Below are positions 63,601-64,000 of a stretch of DNA of 64,000 nt, piece by piece. How positions within the stretch are numbered: the first letter of the stretch is position 1; each line of letters begins with the position of its first letter. Both the position numbers and the translations under genes were made by a program. The notes beneath the pieces are model-generated. The model was given only the letters and a program-made list of their open reading frames with translations. It searched no databases and was not told the origin of the DNA. Source of the stretch: Nemertoderma westbladi (Eukaryota > Xenacoelomorpha > Nemertodermatida > Nemertodermatidae); assembly GCA_032718475.1 (NCBI GenBank), contig JAUCBJ010007236.1, positions 39,737 through 103,736 of the forward strand, given 5' to 3'.

Positions 63601-64000
63601 TCTCCACTCACCCTGTGTGCTGGCATCGTCTACCAGTACTATCTCCACTCACCCTGTGTGCTGGCATCGTCTACCAGTACTATCTCCACTCACCCTGTGT
63701 GCTGGCATCGTCTACCAGTACTATATCCACTCACCCTGTGTGCCGCATCGTCTACCAGTACTATCTCCACTCACCCTGTGTGCTGGCATCGTCTACCAGT
63801 ACTATCTCCACTCACCCTGTGTGCTGGCATCGTCTACCAGTACAATCTCCACTCCACTCACCCTGTGTGCCGCATCGTCTACCAGTACTATCTCCACTCA
63901 CCCTGTGTGCTGGCATCGTCTACCAGTACTATCTCCACTCACCCTGTGTGCTGGCATCGTCTACCAGTACAATCTCCACTCCACTCACCCTGTGTGCTGG
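57603..64000 (-). repeat. Minisatellite array 3, 41 bp unit, about 155 copies in view, seeded by the donor junction of the exon before E1
   Basis: Head-to-tail array running off the right edge. On the plus strand a unit has CATCGTCTACCAGTACTAT, then CTCCACTCACCCTGTGTGCTGG. On the sense (minus) strand it reads EIVLVDDASTQ followed by G|GTGAGTG, i.e. 34 nt of exon-like sequence plus 7 nt of intron-like sequence with a near-consensus donor. VDDAS is the conserved first nucleotide-binding motif of GalNAc-T enzymes. The single trailing G supplies the base E1 needs (G+AT, Asp) to give DDASTQDHLGKQLEEY. A 40 bp variant has GTGTGCCGCATCG. The true parent exon is not in the window. Nearly all units carry a ScaI site (AGTACT). 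Plus-strand frames through the array are artefacts. Confidence 0.92.
60865..62502. repeat. Tandem 819 bp higher-order duplication in array 3
   Basis: Rare variants recur at offset 819 bp. TCCCCCAGTG lies at 60911 and 61730, TATGCTGGCA at 61001 and 61820, CACCAG at 61035 and 61854, and CCTCACCC at 61361 and 62180. The block is about 20 units. One difference is GTGTGCTGG versus GTGTGATGG (near 61041 and 61860). Ends are approximate. Confidence 0.85.

Overview
The window is eukaryotic, intron-rich, AT-leaning invertebrate DNA, most likely arthropod. It carries a decayed non-LTR retrotransposon piece and a TTAA-flanked MITE. It is dominated by three very large tandem arrays: about 1-44464 (32-33 bp unit), 45747-53345 (43 bp unit) and 57603-64000 (41 bp unit). 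All very long open frames in these arrays are artefacts of the repeats.

Between the arrays lie exons of ONE minus-strand gene, a polypeptide N-acetylgalactosaminyltransferase (GalNAc-T, GT27 family). In transcript order they are: E1 57582-57375 (LDSHCE, the DxH metal motif); three alternative versions of the next exon, A 57183-57004, B 54681-54496 and C 54255-54082; E3 53653-53536 (TPTMAGGLF...WGGEN); E4 45721-45544 (IWQCGG...SHVGHIFRK); E5 45428-45289 (end of catalytic domain); and E6 44698-44465 (first part of the beta-trefoil lectin domain). Every junction has GT/AG sites and compatible phase. The N-terminal exons lie beyond 64000 and the rest of the lectin domain lies before position 1.

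The main result is that each array looks like a multiplied splice junction of this same gene. The 33 bp unit of array 1, read on the minus strand, is the last 30 nt of lectin exon E6 plus the GTA of its donor (GNQEWRINTE|GTA). The 43 bp unit of array 2 is a polypyrimidine tract plus CAG|ATCTGGC, matching the acceptor and first 7 nt of E4. The 41 bp unit of array 3 reads EIVLVDDASTQ followed by G|GTGAGT. That is the expected end of the exon that must precede E1, and its phase matches E1 exactly. So three introns of one gene are filled by junction-seeded minisatellites, which place well over 1,500 decoy splice sites in the pre-mRNA. Array 1 also places an AATAAA hexamer on the sense strand in nearly every unit.

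The stretch from 54700 to 57000 separates alternative exon A from B and C. It holds a broken reverse transcriptase fragment with an internal GTGGGC hexanucleotide expansion and a piggyBac-type MITE with GC-rich hairpins. No other gene, RNA gene or CRISPR array was seen.
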